Positions 1-13,155 of a stretch of 64,000 bases of DNA are shown piece after piece. The notes below the pieces were generated by a model, which saw only the letters and a list, made by a program, of their open reading frames with translations, had not been told where the DNA came from and ran no database searches. Origin of the DNA: Agroathelia rolfsii (Eukaryota; Basidiomycota; Agaricomycetes; Amylocorticiales; Amylocorticiaceae); assembly GCA_018343915.1 (NCBI GenBank), contig JABRWF010000002.1, positions 3,720,001-3,784,000 on the forward strand, given 5' to 3'. Made by a program: the position numbers and the translations under genes. Each line of letters opens with the position of its first letter. Within the stretch, counting starts at the first letter, position 1.

Positions 1-3000
1 TTGGAGCAGATGCTCTCCGGAACGCCATTGGATGCTGCTATTGGTGTCCTGCAAGTCACGGTGCAGTCCGCGCGCGGTATCTCGGTCACGAGGATTGGTG
101 GTGGCTCGCCTGATCCATATGTTGCGCTCAGCATTAATGACAGGAATACTCTGGCCAAGACTCGGTTCAAGCATAACACGTGAGTTTTATGTCGGCGACT
201 CTGTCTTTCCAGCTCTAATGTTATTTCCTCTTTCAGTCACAACCCTACCTGGATGGAGACCAAGTTCATCCTTCTCAACTCTCTCCACGAGCATCTGGTC
301 CTCAGTGTCTTTGATTATAACGAGCACTTGAAGGACAGTATGTTGGGTTCCGCGACCTTTGACATGGCATTGTTGGAGCAGGACGCTACTCAAGAGGGAA
401 TTGTTTCTCCCATTTTGAGGGATGGCAAGGAAAAGGGCAGCCTCCGATATGATGTCACTTATTACCCCGTCTTGAAGCCTCATATGGTCGATGGCAAGGA
501 GGAGCTGCCTGAAACCAAAGTTGGCATCGTTCGCTTGACCATCCACCAAGCCAAGGATCTCGACGCGTCCAAGTCGCTCTCGGGTGATTTGAACCCATTC
601 TCAAAGGTTATTCTCGGCAAGAATGTAATACACAAGACACCCATCTTCAAACACACCCTCAGTCCGGTATGGGAGTCCTCAACCGAATTCCTCTGCACGG
701 ACAAGGCCTCCTCGGTCGTCACCATCCAGACCATCGACGACCGCGACTTCCTGAAGGATCCCGTTGTGGGTTACCTCTCCGTGCGGCTCACCGACCTGCT
801 CGACCCCAAACAGCGCGAGGCCGGTCGAGACTGGTGGCCTCTCAGTGGCTGCAAGTCCGGCAAGGTGCGCATCTCGGCCGAGTGGAAGCCGCTTGCGCTT
901 GCAGGCACCATGTCCGGTGCAGACGCGTACGCGCCACCAATCGGTGTCGTCCGTCTCTTACTCGACAAGGCACGGGACGTGAAGAACGTCGAGGCTGCCC
1001 TCGGCGGCAAGAGCGACCCGTACGTCCGCGTGCAGGTCAACAACATCACCAAGGGCCGCACGGAGGTAATCAACAACAACCTGAACCCGGTCTGGGATCA
1101 GATCATCTACATCCCTGTGCATTCGCTTAAGGAGAGCTTGGTGCTGGAGTGTATGGATTATCAGCATCTGACGAAGGACCGCTCGTTAGGGTACGTCGAG
1201 CTGCGCTTGGATGAGTTGGCGAAGCATAATCCGGAGGACGCCAAGTACCCGTATGCTCCGCTGGGCAAGAAGGAGGCCGTGGACCCCATTCGACTGGATA
1301 AGGGAAATGCGTACAAGGGCGAGCTGCACTATACGGCGGAGTTTATACCTGCTGTCGCGCTCCGTGGCCTCAGGTTCGATTCTGGACCGAACGAGATCGA
1401 GGACGCGGCGGGTGGCAATGAGGGCTCGGATAGTGAGGGCGGTATCGTACGTGGTGATAATGAGTCGGTCGCCAGTATGCCGCATGATGTTACGACGCAG
1501 AGGCCCGTAGGTGCGGATGAGACGCCGGCGACGACAGAGTCGAGTAATGCGCCATCTGAGGGTTCCCCTACGCCACCGAACGGTACTGCCGGGAGCGAGC
1601 AAGAGGAAGAGTCGGGCATTTCGATGTCTAGGGATGAGCTTTTGCGCGAGCGTGAGTTGACATGTCCTCCCCCTTTTTTTATTTATTCGTTGGCCGATTT
1701 ATATTTTGCAACAGAATCTGGTATCATTATCTTCAACGTACGCTCTGGACAGCTGGCCAAGAAGGCGCGCCTGGAAGTCCTGCTCGATGATGGCTACTGG
1801 CCTGCGTTTAGCACCGTGCGTGCCCGGAGTACCAAGGCGCAGTGGGACCATGTCGGCGAGGGCTTTATCAAAGAACTCGATTTCGGTCGTGTCTGGTTGC
1901 GGCTTAACGAGAGCGATGAGGGTGATAAAGATGATGTGATTGCAGAGTGGAAGGGCGACGCAAAAGCGTTCCTTGAGGAAACGATGGTTTGTGTTTCTTC
2001 CAGCTGATGCGATTTTTTATGATGGCGATATTTATATTCTGACTTTCTGCGTGTAGAAAGGACCAGCGACATATACACTCACTCACGAAGAGAGCGAGAA
2101 GCCTCATTCGACGATTGAAATTGAGACGCGATATGTGCCGGTGCCGGTGACTCTGGAGCCTCGCGAGAGTATCAATAGTAAGTCCATTTTGTTGTGTCTA
2201 CTCACATCTGGCGCTGATATTGAATTTCCCATCTAGACCAGGGTATGCTCCGCGTAGATTTGATTGAAGGGTCAGATATCACAGGCGTTGATCGTGGCGG
2301 TATGTCTCTCACCAACTCCACCATAGCATCGTTGATGTAACTTTTGAAAAAGGGAAATCCGATCCCTTCGCTGTCTTTACGCTCAACGGTCAGCGCGTAT
2401 TCAAGTCGCAGACCAAGAAGAAGACTCTCAATCCAGATTGGAACGAGGACTTCACCGTCTCTGTTGTGCGTTTCCTTTCATTCAATTGCTCACAATATGT
2501 TGTCTTAGCCTTTTAATAGCCATCGCGTGTCGGTGCAGCATTCTCTGTCGAGGTCTTTGACTGGAACCAACTCGAACAAGCCAAATCTCTCGGCTCTGGT
2601 CATATTAACTTAGCCGACATTGAGCCCTTCCAGGCCTCCGAGCTCGTCGTCCCGCTCTCATCCGAGAAACATGGTCAAAAGGGTCAAGTCCGCATCCGAC
2701 TGGTCTTCCAGCCCGAGATCATCGCCAGACATCGCACCAAGACGTCCACGTTCTCAGCGGCGGGACGTGCCATGACCCAGGTCGGCGGACTGCCTCTGAC
2801 GGCGACGAAGGGTGTCGTACACGAGGTCACCGGTTTGTTTGGTGGTATCAAGAAGGACTTTGCAAGGATCGGTACCCTCCACTCGGGTGGCGGCCACTCT
2901 GCGACACCAACGGTTATCGCACCTTCTGCTTCCACTTCCTCTGCGGGAGCAGCGGCGGCGGCACAGGAGATCCCGTCAGGACAGTCGTCGCATCCCGTGG

Positions 3001-3743
3001 ATGATCCTACTCATCATGTTGCCGTGCCCGTTGGTGCACCTGCACCTCCCAATGGTAACGGAACAGTGGTAACGCCGACGGGATCGAATGGAAGTGCGAA
3101 TGGGTTGTCAGCCCCAACGGAGATGTTGCCACCGCGACCCGGAACGCTGAGAGTGACCATCTTTAGCGGAAAGGATATTTCTCATGAGGAAGTGAAGCCC
3201 TACGTCGTCGTTCGCCTTGGTGAAAAAGAGCAAAAGACGAAGCATTTGTCGAAAACGATGACGCCTGAGTGGTAAGTATCTTTTGGGCAACCTCTACTCC
3301 CTTTTTATAGACACATTGCTAATTTTTCTGGGATAGGAATGAATCGGTGAACTTTGTCGCGTCGGCGGGAACGCCTCGTTTGCATTTGACCGTGCATGAG
3401 CACAAGACGATTGGCAAGGATAAAACACTCGGCGAAGCTAATGTTGACGTGCGTATTTTTTTGTCAACTTGGATCGTCTACTTCCTGCTCTTGCTGACAT
3501 TCGTTTTATAACTAGATATGGCGACACATCAAACACTCTGAAACCTCGGCAGCAGACGTCACCGTTGAGCTGAGCCCCGGGTCCGGCCAGATCAGGCTCC
3601 GTCTCGAGTTCGACGCGGACGGTGCGCCGCCAAGCCCGCGCGCGTCCATGTCGGCGTTGTCTGTTAAGCGCTCTGATACAATGGGATCGCCGTCCAAGTT
3701 TAGCTTGCGGGCTGGACGCAAGTCTGGTGTGGATGATTCGTGA
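1..3743 (+). CDS. Tricalbin-like multi-C2 membrane tether (5' truncated by window)
   Basis: Exons read as <1-179, 237-1651, 1715-1986, 2057-2177, 2237-2299, 2353-2465, 2520-3271, 3337-3448 and 3516-3743; the sum is 1085 codons with the stop. At least five C2 domains are visible: about residues 12-125, 154-275, 294-400, 665-780 and 931-1040 of the visible part, with Ca-binding style loops such as GSPDPYV and GKSDPYV; the second has GDLNPFS and is probably degenerate. A disordered acidic stretch lies between the third C2 and the next folded region. This array matches fungal tricalbins (Tcb1-3), ER proteins that bind plasma-membrane lipids at contact sites and move lipid through an SMP domain. 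The transmembrane hairpin and SMP domain would lie upstream of the window. A generic multi-C2 protein is the alternative, but order and spacing favour tricalbin. Confidence 0.88.
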
Positions 3744-5802
3744 TTCATGATTCTGCCTTTCTCTGTCTTTGTCTCTCTTGTTTTGATCTAGCGTACACTA
3801 GTAATCTCAGTCGCATACCATCACCATCCTGTCTTGGAAGACACCGACATCCTCCCCAAGTTTTCCTTCTCTACCCTATCACAGACGCTAAGCGAGGCGC
3901 TTTCGTGCATTGTAGGAAAACAGACAGTGGCAATCCCGTAGTTTTTTTGTGGATGTTATCTAGCACCAATCTTTTTTCTTTTCGTTTATTTTCAATCCAA
4001 TTTCAATTTCAATCTAAGCACTATCTTAATAATCTTATTTTGGATCAACTGGAAAATGAATGCAAGTACCATGCAGTGAATTTCTAATAACCGTATTTTG
4101 AATATGTAACTCTCTCAATCATTCAAGTGAATGGATTCCAGCCTCAAGATAATGACTACAGTCAAGATGTGGGCCGGGTGTATGCACCGTCCTGAATAGG
4201 GAACGGGAACACTGTTTTGAGCATTTGGGACTCGGAGTATTTACTGATCTAGGCACTGTTACGGTCCGGAGTCGTCTGGTTCAGAGACCCGCATTGTTTT
4301 CTGCGTAAGGCAGTCGGACGGATGGTTTGCTGGAATAATCCGAGTCCCAGGACACCTGCCGCTTTGTGATAAGAACTTGCGCCGAACAGGGCGCCTGCTG
4401 TGGTTTTGTAGGAATTTCATAGTTCCGAACCGTAGTACAGCCACAATCATTCATTCTGCTTCGTCACACAATCACAATCATCTCCCTATTCGTTGATCAC
4501 TACAAACCTGAGATAGTACACCGTGACTGCTAAGGCTGGGCTCTCAAAGAGAATATCAGGTCATGAATAATATCTCAAGGCGTCTAACAACGGAAATCCA
4601 GACAATAGGAAAGGCGCCTAGCTGTTGCCTTGTTTGCGGGTGCCAGTTACACTGGCAACTTGTCTCCGACTCATCTTTATTGTTTAACCCCTCTATTTCA
4701 TGATGCACGTATGTCCTGTATCCTATAATCGCGGCCACCCTATTCGACTATAGATAGGCATCACATGCATTTTTTGGACCCCCATTGTCCATGGATGTGA
4801 TTGGGACTCGCTCAAGCGGATGGTATAGGACCCGAGTCAATGGACTCACGATGAGGGTCGCTCAGCTTGGTTTGTTTTCCCGGGTCTGGCGCACATACAC
4901 GTCATTTGCGTGTCTGCCTGGGAGAAATTACCACCCTTTGTTAATCCAAGCGGACAGTGTTCATGCGTGGAGCCAAAAAAAAAAACTTGTATTCATCTTA
5001 ATGGATGCAGGCATGAGCGGTCGATCACTATCGTCCGTAGGCTGCCGGTTTGATTGTATGACTGGGTAATTTTATCGTCTGTGCGAATTTGCATGCTTGT
5101 TGATGAAATTGTAACAGGGTTCGCGCGAGAACTCCCCGCATGATGCACGTGCTCTGGAGCACTTGACTCTGCCTGTGGCTCTTATCCTAAATACGGAAGT
5201 CATAGGTTTGTAGCTGGTACAGCCAGCAGTCTTTGTTAGTTTTTCATCTCTCACGTGTGCTATGTTGATATGATACAGGTAGGCCGGAATTAGCAATGGG
5301 CGTGGAGTGTATAACATGCCTCATGTGCACACAAGAATAGATTATCAAGGGGTTCTTTTTGCTCAAGCGGCGGACTGATGAGCCACCCATGGTTCGACTA
5401 GTCGCCGCGCTGAAGATTCGTACCGCCGCCTTTGAACCAACTCTACCACTTCATTTGCACCGCTCGATCAAGTAATCTAAAATTTTATGTCATGAAAGGT
5501 CGTCCATTGCTGGCAAACTATGAATACTCTTTTTTGCTTTGTCTAGAGTGGCTGTTCTGATAGGCTTGACGACGATAGCGTAATGTTTGGCTCCGAGATG
5601 GTAGCTGATGGTCGTATCGGGCATTTCTCCTCTTTGTCACATCCTAAGAAATGACAGTCGGTGGCAGACTCAAGAGCAAAGCGGTCGTGGTTTTTGGATA
5701 TTATTTAATGGCAGCCCATCTCTCTCTTCAGAACTATCCCACCACGTTCCCACTGCTCATCCTCCACTTCACCATCTGCGTCAATACACATCACTTCCAG
5801 CC
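3744..5802. other. Intergenic spacer, 2.06 kb
   Basis: I see no credible gene; short open frames here lack splice support and family motifs. An imperfect stem-loop lies at about 4759-4802. The 10-mer GCTCAAGCGG occurs twice (about 4810 and 5361). TRNA-like boxes at 5347-5450 were examined and rejected. A TATTTAA element at 5702-5708 precedes the next gene by about 100 bp. Confidence 0.6.
5702..5708 (+). promoter_or_regulatory. TATA-like element of the 5.8 kb C2H2 gene
   Basis: TATTTAA lies about 95 bp upstream of the ATG at 5803 and is followed by a CT-rich leader, the usual arrangement in basidiomycete promoters. Inference from position and sequence only. Confidence 0.35.
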
Positions 5803-8010
5803 ATGTCTAAGAACTATCACAGCACTCACCCTCCTCCCTATCTTTCATCGACTGGTAATGATCATCCTATGTTGCAGGGGATTTCTCCTCGTAGTGATGG
5901 GCCATCTCCTGCCGCCACAAACCAGCGTTCCATGCATAGCAATCTCCATCGACAGGTGATGGCACGTAATTTACAACACTCTCTGCCCAGCTCCACGTTG
6001 CCCGTGCCATCCAGTCACACGCCCTCGCCAGAATCCTATTTGGAGTCGTCTCCAGAACAATTCAGCAGGGATAGCAGATCTCCTGATTTTCTGTGGGTCC
6101 ATGACGCTAGTTCCACGACCTCTTCGGTCCGGGGTCCATCTTATGAAGAATCAACGCCCCCAATCGCGCCCACCCGGAGAGTGGCTCCTCTTGCACCAAC
6201 TTCCAGCTATGGATCGCTACCCGACACTTCCATCTACTCTGAAAGCCTGACGGACTTACCTGCCTTTAGCCGGCAGGTGACTCCCTTTGGACCATCTTCC
6301 AGTCATGGTTCGCTCTTGGATAGCTCTTTCCCCTCCTATGGTGCCCCATCCTCGGCCGAAAATGCTCCCCATGACTTCACCCCAACTCATAACTCTCCTG
6401 GAGAGTACTCTGGCCCAGCTTATGGAGACCAGATCTCCAATATGGCGGCCTTGCATAATTCTACTCCAAGCAACCAAGGAACCTACTACACTCCTAGCCG
6501 ATCTTTCGAAAATCAAAACTCAGATGCAACAGCTCATTGTGGGCCTGGCTCAAACCGCATTGTTCCTCCTCCCATCCCTCATTCCTTCTATGAAAATCAG
6601 GCTTCGGAGACAGCCGTCCAGCAAGGATATGCTTCAAGCTACGCACCCCCTTCGCCACTTCCCAATTCTTATGGTGGTCACATCGCAAGCGTGGACGCCA
6701 TACGAGAGCATAGCCCAACTTACTTGTCTCCTGCTCCTGCTCCTAACTCATTATACGGTCATGGGTATTCGAATACAAATGTGGCAAACACTTCCAGGCA
6801 TGCTTCAGTCTATGGATATTCTTCTCGCGCCCCCGCCCGCTCTTATGATAATCAGGATGCTACTTTGAAAACTCCTTTTGAAAAGATCTCGGACTATATA
6901 TCTCCTTCTCCCGATGCGGAAATCCAATACGATGGCCAACCCAGTATTTTGGACTCTTTGGGACATCCCTCACGCTATGCATCTCCATCCAAGCCCATTT
7001 TTCCCTCCCGGGATAGCCAATTTATGGGCCCGCCAACCGTTCCGGGGTCTAGCTTAAATTACGTACACCCCTCCCGCCATGAAGATCGATCCTCAGGTGC
7101 AGGAACTCTAGTAGGTCCAGCTTCAAGCTATGCTTCCCGCCATTGCATTTCTGGGCCCCGCTATGGAGAACAAGCTCCTGGTCTTCCAAGCCACTATGCG
7201 AGCTCGCCCCAAGGCCGGGAGACAAGCTACCTTCGTCCGATGTCAGCTGATATTAGCCAGTTCAACGGATCCTCCTCTTCGTCCAAGTCAAACCCTGGGG
7301 AGAGGTATTGCGCGCCCTCGCGGCGGCAGGAACCGCAAAGGATGATGCAAGCGACCCCACAGCCCGCATCTGGTCCCGCCGAGACTTTCCCTGGCGTCGG
7401 CCAGAGCTTCGACTTTTCATATTATGTGCCTCGTCGCACCTCAGATGAGACACCTATGCCTCACTATGATTCTCCATGGCTCAATATACCACTGCCTTCC
7501 GTATCCGCATTCACTAATGGCCCCAGTGATGCAGAGCCCTCCGGCGAGTCCAACAAGCGACCTATTAAAAAGAGGAAGACGGTATGTTGTTCACGTATTC
7601 TTTGCTCACTATTACCCGTACATGTTAATTTATGGTGTTATTGCGTAATTTGAAGGAACAGGGACCGCGGTTTCACTGTAAATTCCCGGGTTGCGACAAG
7701 ACTTTTGTTAATGAAATCACCTCAATCCGACATATGAAAGAAACAGAACTACATGGCGCAGAGAAAAAACACAAATGTAACTTTTGTGATATTCGGTATG
7801 TAATTTTTTTTTCCTATTCGCTTCCCCCTGGTCTCGGACTCAAACTCACCTTTCCCTAGATTCGCGCGCGTTGACGCTCGTAGACGCCATGAGAAATCTC
7901 TTCACGCTGATGAATTAGAAGCCGAGTGGGTCGCAAATATTGCAGATGGCCAAGACGAAGGCAAAGGCAAAGGCCGGGATAAAGGCAAAGGCAAGGCGAA
8001 GGACAACTAA
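5803..8010 (+). CDS. C2H2 zinc-finger protein with Ser/Pro/Tyr-rich low-complexity N-terminus
   Basis: Exons 5803-7581, 7656-7795 and 7860-8010 give 689 residues. The first ~590 residues are Ser/Pro/Tyr-rich and disordered, with many degenerate S-Y-G/A motifs. After a basic KRPIKKRKT patch (possible nuclear signal) come two C-terminal fingers: C-x4-C-x12-H-x6-H (starting FHCKFPGCDKTF) and C-x2-C-x12-H-x4-H (starting KCNFCDIRFARVDARRRH). The second finger is restored only after splicing the 64 nt intron at 7796-7859. The tail is a KGKGKGRDKGKGKAKDN stretch. Likely a nuclear DNA-binding regulator; the target is unknown. The ATG at 5803 was preferred over an in-frame upstream ATG at 5608 because the latter lies upstream of the TATA-like element. 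Other C2H2 genes sit at 18.6 and 57-58 kb. Confidence 0.8.
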
Positions 8011-8083
8011 GGTCACAAGTAATTTTGGAGCAAATCTAGAGGCTAACATGCTTAGAAGCTCTCTGTGCAATCAGTTTCTCATA

Positions 8084-8102
8084 TTCTCTCTCTCTCTCTC
8101 TT
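8084..8102. repeat. (CT)n dinucleotide microsatellite
   Basis: A run of about nine TC/CT dinucleotides in the 3' flank of the C2H2 gene; probably 3' UTR or just beyond. Confidence 0.85.
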
Positions 8103-10545
8103 TCTATCAACAATTTCTATCTGTGCTCAAGGCAATTGCGTTTTAGTTTCTCTTTGCATCACGAATTCTGATTCTCATCTCATGCTTGTTTTTCTCTTCA
8201 TATTTCACTCGCACAATCATCGACCATCTATTTTCATCGTAACCAAACCATAGATTCTACCAAATGTCCCCGGCTTCTCTCATACCTTTCTCTTGTTAAT
8301 ATGTTGTAGTTCAACTCCTATGCATATAATTTTATTTTTCCTTTGAATCAAATATCAGTTCTACATTTCGCTACAGCATCAAAGAGGAGGACTCAAATGA
8401 TAACGCTGATAGCGACAATCATTATTGTAATCGATCGTAATCATCTGTGCGTTATGCACTAATACAGGAATAACAGAGTTTACAGCGTGCAGGCGGATTG
8501 TAATGGTTTGATTCAACCATAGAACATGTAAAGTAGGTAATATAAAGCAATGAGCCGTATCGGAGGTTTAGAATTTGGGGACGGGGATATTGCCATCTAC
8601 TGTGACAATCTGAGCCGGCGGCTACCAACTTGAAGAACATGGTAGGATCGGAAAGGGTAAGCACTTCTTGAAAGAACAACGACTTGGAAGCACTGCAGTA
8701 TGCAAATTTACGTATCGTCTTCTCCCGCTCAATGCATCACGAGCGGCGCTAGTAGTAGCAAGTGTAATTTCACAGAAATTCGAATTGCCAGGTGCATATC
8801 ATGGAGGACAAACAATGGTGTCTTTCTTGAAAACTTCGCTCGACTCTCGACGGTGAGAGCTTTTGACTCTAATATATGTACACTGAGAAATAATCTCTTG
8901 GGATGCCGAGATACGGTTCGGCTATAAAATGGCGTTGTGCTTGTACTTCATGAAAGAAACAGCATGGCATTTAATTGATGGCATTGGCGGATTGGTGGGT
9001 GCTCGGGCCGGATGCAGTCAGTGCAGAGATTACGTTTGCTTAGTCAGCAGCATCTTGGCCGCCGCGGCAAAGTCCGAGTCATATACGTCCACCCACTGGT
9101 GCTGACACCGCAACTCGGACTGGCACTGGCAGGCTCCTTCAAGTTCGAGTCAGTCCCAGGCTACACAACTTGAAGGGACACACTCATACACGATTTTGGC
9201 TTTGAGGATGGGCATATCCTCTTTGGCTGCTCCAATTTGGCCTTTTTGCTCAGATTGATCGGATTGGCACTAGCAACCGACTTCAAGCTGAATCCCACGA
9301 CTACCAGACAATGCACTGGCATTTATGACGAGCCTACTATGCCTATTAAATTTCTCCTGAGTATATCCAGCAATATATTAATCCATTAAAACCTTAAGTT
9401 GTCTTTTCTCACCTGATATCAAGTCTTCCAGAGCCCATTGTAGAAGGTAAGTCACCCCCATTAGATAGTCCGTAGGGCACTGGCATCCAACCAGAAGTGG
9501 AATTTTCCAAATAGCTACTGTGGAGAGTCTGCATGCGGATAAAAAAAAATAGGAGCAATCACGAATCTCAGTTCCAGACTGACTTAGCACTCAGAGTGAG
9601 CGCCTTGATGTTTTTTCTCGGTCTTGTTGTTAACAAATCACGTGTCGATAGGAAGCTCTCCTAAGACACCATGCACCATTGTCTCGATTTTAGATCGAGC
9701 CGTGCTTACAATAGACTATTCTCGCCGCTTTGGCTCTTCAAAGGCGTGCTTTGTCTGTTGTAGTTGTCCTATTTCCTGTGGTTTCACTCATGTAACCTAC
9801 GACGCACATCAGCCCAAACGTATCCGATAAGCACTAAGAAAGCAGATCGTACAAGTACAGACGCACTCAATTTTTTTCTTCATATATCTCAGCCTTTTGG
9901 GGTGTTCAAGAAACCACCACAGCGGCGTAGGAAATAGAGGCCACCAGTTGGCTTCTCCATGAGCGTGGACCATTTCAGAGGGTGACGCAAGTTGTCATGG
10001 CTTCCTAAGGCTGCTCTGGTGGCTCATCGATTACCCAACACTGTATTCCTTTGAAATGTGCACCATAGTCCACAATCCGCCGATGGTTAAAGTCAACACC
10101 ACATGTAAACCTTCCATGAACGACAGGGTTCCTTCACAGTAGACTGGTGCTACTCGCGAAGTATATCGTGTGATCTGCAAGCTTGATCATAGTGTGGGAG
10201 CAAATGGCTGGGAAGAAAAGATTGTAGGAGAACCACCGCCAACAGGATTAGGTGAGTTGCTTGCAGTTCCCATGAAACGCAAGACATTCATCATAGCTTA
10301 GGAACTATCGCGTTTGTTCTGTCAAAGGGAGAGCATCTGACCCTGATACTGACCACTAATGGGGCAGGGATCCAGAAATAGCCTCAGTGCCGCTTTGCTG
10401 GGCTGTCATCGGAGCATACCACTGGTATACAATCTCTTTGCGCCCTTTGAGAGCCCGCAACACTAATGGGTAGCCAAGATTCCTTGCTAATCTTGGGAGT
10501 AGGCACGATTCGTCAAATGTGGTCAACAGGCCCACAGTAACCAGC

Positions 10546-10553
10546 TATTTAAG
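10546..10553 (+). promoter_or_regulatory. TATA-like element
   Basis: TATTTAAG about 230 bp upstream of the ATG at 10779, followed by a long pyrimidine-rich leader. The C2H2/C2HC gene at 18.6 kb has the same spacing (TATAAAT, then CT-rich leader, then ATG about 230 bp on). Confidence 0.4.
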
Positions 10554-10778
10554 CCTGGGACTGCGATAGACTGCACCGTCACCCAGCTCCTGCCCTCCTT
10601 TACACAGACTCAAGTACCCCCACTCCAATTATCATTTGATCACACCACCATATTCCCCTTCAAATCGTTTTCTCGTTGTATTTTTCACCCTCCATATTCG
10701 TCCCACACACCATACTCTATTCTCCAGGCTTTCACTCCTCAATTCTCGATTCTGTCACCTATTCCCTATAAATCTATC

Positions 10779-11660
10779 ATGTCTTTTACTAACAGCCATC
10801 TCTACGGTCAAAGATCGAATGCTTCTGGCTACCTTTCGGTAAATGGCATTATTATGATGGCGGCTTCTATCTTCTAATCTATCTCAGTCTGGGAAGGCTT
10901 TCTCTTCAGTGCCTTTGAGCCGCTACGGGAGTCCTGAACCAGATTTCCGCGGACCCCCGCTTGAAGTTCAAGATCTCTTCCCTGCCGTGCCCAAAGACTC
11001 CATCGAGAACTTCGAATTTATATGCCCTAGTATGTCAACTGTCGGTGAAGTTCCGGCCCCCACTGCAGAGTTCTGCGATGATCCCTCCTGGAGTCCGGAA
11101 TTTCAGTGCGCATATGGAGCATTGGTTCTGGAGGAATCCCTGGCGGTGGCCGATATCACGAGCAGTGATAACGCTGAATGTGTCAATGGCGCGTCTCCAC
11201 CTCCGGAGCTAGCCTTCATTAATTTGTCAACGGCGACTTTGACGGACCTGAATGCTATTCAGCCTCTCGATACAATGGCTGAGCCGAGACACTTGTTCGC
11301 CAACTCGGCTGAGAGAGCTGCACGAGACCGTAGGGCGCTCGAGAAGTACTTGGAGACAATGAAAGACTCTCAGAACGACAATGAAAATACTTCCTCTGCC
11401 GCTGATGAGGTGGAAAATCTCAAGTCGGAAGAGGAATTAGAAGTAGAAAGGGTTTGCAGGGAGCTGAGAATCAAGGTGAGCAATAATCATCTTAATCTCT
11501 GATTTTCTGGCCATCATTATGTCAGTCATACCGACATTCCTTGTCTCCGTCCGCATAGGAATATAACACTACCGTCGGGAGGGCCCAGTATGAGGCTGCG
11601 CGTCGTGTAATCAGAGGCCTGGCTGATCTTCAACTTGACCAATCGCTTACGGGAAATTGA
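10779..11660 (+). CDS. Hypothetical protein with charged C-terminal helix
   Basis: Exons 10779-10838, 10888-11475 and 11559-11660 give 249 residues with clean GT-AG introns of 49 and 83 nt. I do not recognise a domain. The N-terminal two thirds are Ser/Pro/acidic and probably disordered. From about residue 145 it is rich in Glu, Lys and Arg (stretches like RAARDRRALEKYLETMK and EELEVERVCRELRIK), which predicts helix or a short coiled coil ending just before the stop. Splice structure, TATA-like element and CT-rich leader support a real gene. No partner or function can be inferred from context. Confidence 0.62.
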
Positions 11661-13155
11661 GGTTCAAAGAGGTACATGTCATTAAGACTATTCATCAACA
11701 AGAGGTCTGTCTATATTTTCAACAACTGTTTAGCGATGATTTCAGAAAGGGACTCACTTATCTCATATAGTTTCGGAAGACATACCATGCCAACGCAAGA
11801 CCCGAAGATAAACCCAGTGTCGTCGACTCCCACGACTATCCTGATGTATCCATGTATAATATTCGTTTGCAAGTCAATCTCTATATATGAAAAATCAATT
11901 ATTTCTTGTCCTTGTGTCTACAAGTTATACACATTGTCTCGTATTATCACTTCGTTTCGGTCTCAGATTTTTTGTGTTCATGCAAATCCATGATAATGAA
12001 ATAATATGATTATGATAACCTACAGCAGTCTGCGTAATATGCTCAGAAAAGTCCGATTATATATTGGACACAGAGAGAATATAAAGAGACGGCCGAGAGC
12101 TCCTGTAATAGTTATGCACGTTAAGCACTGCCAAAACTTAGAAGTACATCTGGGTACGAATCAAGCTACTGCAAATCGGCAAAGAAACGACGGTGTGGGC
12201 AGCCTGAACCCCTATTGACTCCCGGCCAGTTAGTAAGCTGCATGGCTTCGACTCTCAAGTACAAGTCTGGAGCAGCTGCCAGTGACGCATTAGAATGTTC
12301 ATTAAAGGTTCATCCATTAGGGGGTACCTTGTCTTGAATTTCAAATTGGGTGTTTCATTTGTGTTGCTGGAGAAAGTCAATCGTCACGCGGCCGGAGGCT
12401 GGGCTTAAGGCTGGAGAGCACTCTACACTCAATTCGGAGGTCTGGACTACAGTTCATTTGTGCAGCGATCTCGGCGATCCGTATTTTAGACAATTCAATC
12501 AATAATTAGCCATGTGACTGATCGAGTGGCATCAACGTTGCATCAACGCTGGTAGGATCTTTGGGCACAGTTACATGGTTTGGTGAGACTGACCGTAACA
12601 TGACTGCAAGTTATCAACGTCACGATGGCCCACTTACAACAACTGACGCATATGAGAATTGTTAAGAATATGTTCCGGGTTTAAAAAAAAGCCGCTGTGA
12701 TTGGAAGCGCGGATAAGAAAAAATTTGCCGCATGCACCTCGCGGAAGAACGGAAGATCACGTCGATTACGGTCGCTAGATAAATATTAATGAAGCTTATC
12801 AAATGCAGCTCTGCTGCATGCATCGTTCGCGTGGCTGATATCAAGTAAAGGTCTATGCGCGCTGGGACAGTTCCTAGTAGTAGAAATAGATGCAACAGCA
12901 TGATATGTCATGTAGTTTACTAATACCCAAGTGGGGAGAGGAGCACCAACTCGAGTCATAGGCGGAGCCGCGGCAATCAGAATTGGTGTATCAAATTGTT
13001 GATCAGGGCACCTGTCACGGATGTGACGGAGTAGTGTGACATGCCCCTGTCTATGGAACAGATATGGATTGGCGAGCAAGTGGGTCAAGGAGCCCTTATC
13101 GTCTTCTGCCCTGTCCACGTCGTCCCCCGAGCTGCTTTTGTCCTGTCTCGGTCGA
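11661..13155. other. Intergenic spacer, 1.5 kb
   Basis: AT-rich, no recognisable gene. A short tandem duplication GCATCAACGYT occurs twice around 12529-12550. A 126-codon minus-strand frame at 12786-13166 overlaps the SRPK start and looks like a chance frame. Confidence 0.55.

Larger units (their letters stand above)
8011..10778. other. Intergenic spacer, 2.77 kb
   Basis: No gene recognised. It holds a (CT)n microsatellite just after the C2H2 gene, three exact copies of GCACTGGCA (9123, 9313, 9477), and a 9-bp inverted pair AGTCCGAGT/ACTCGGACT around 9070-9120. Open frames here are short and lack splice or motif support. Confidence 0.55.

Noticed and set aside
5347..5450. tRNA-like boxes on both strands (GGTTCGACTAG on +, TGGTAGAGTTGG on -)
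   Set aside because: On neither strand are the A and B boxes at tRNA spacing, and no cloverleaf stems form.
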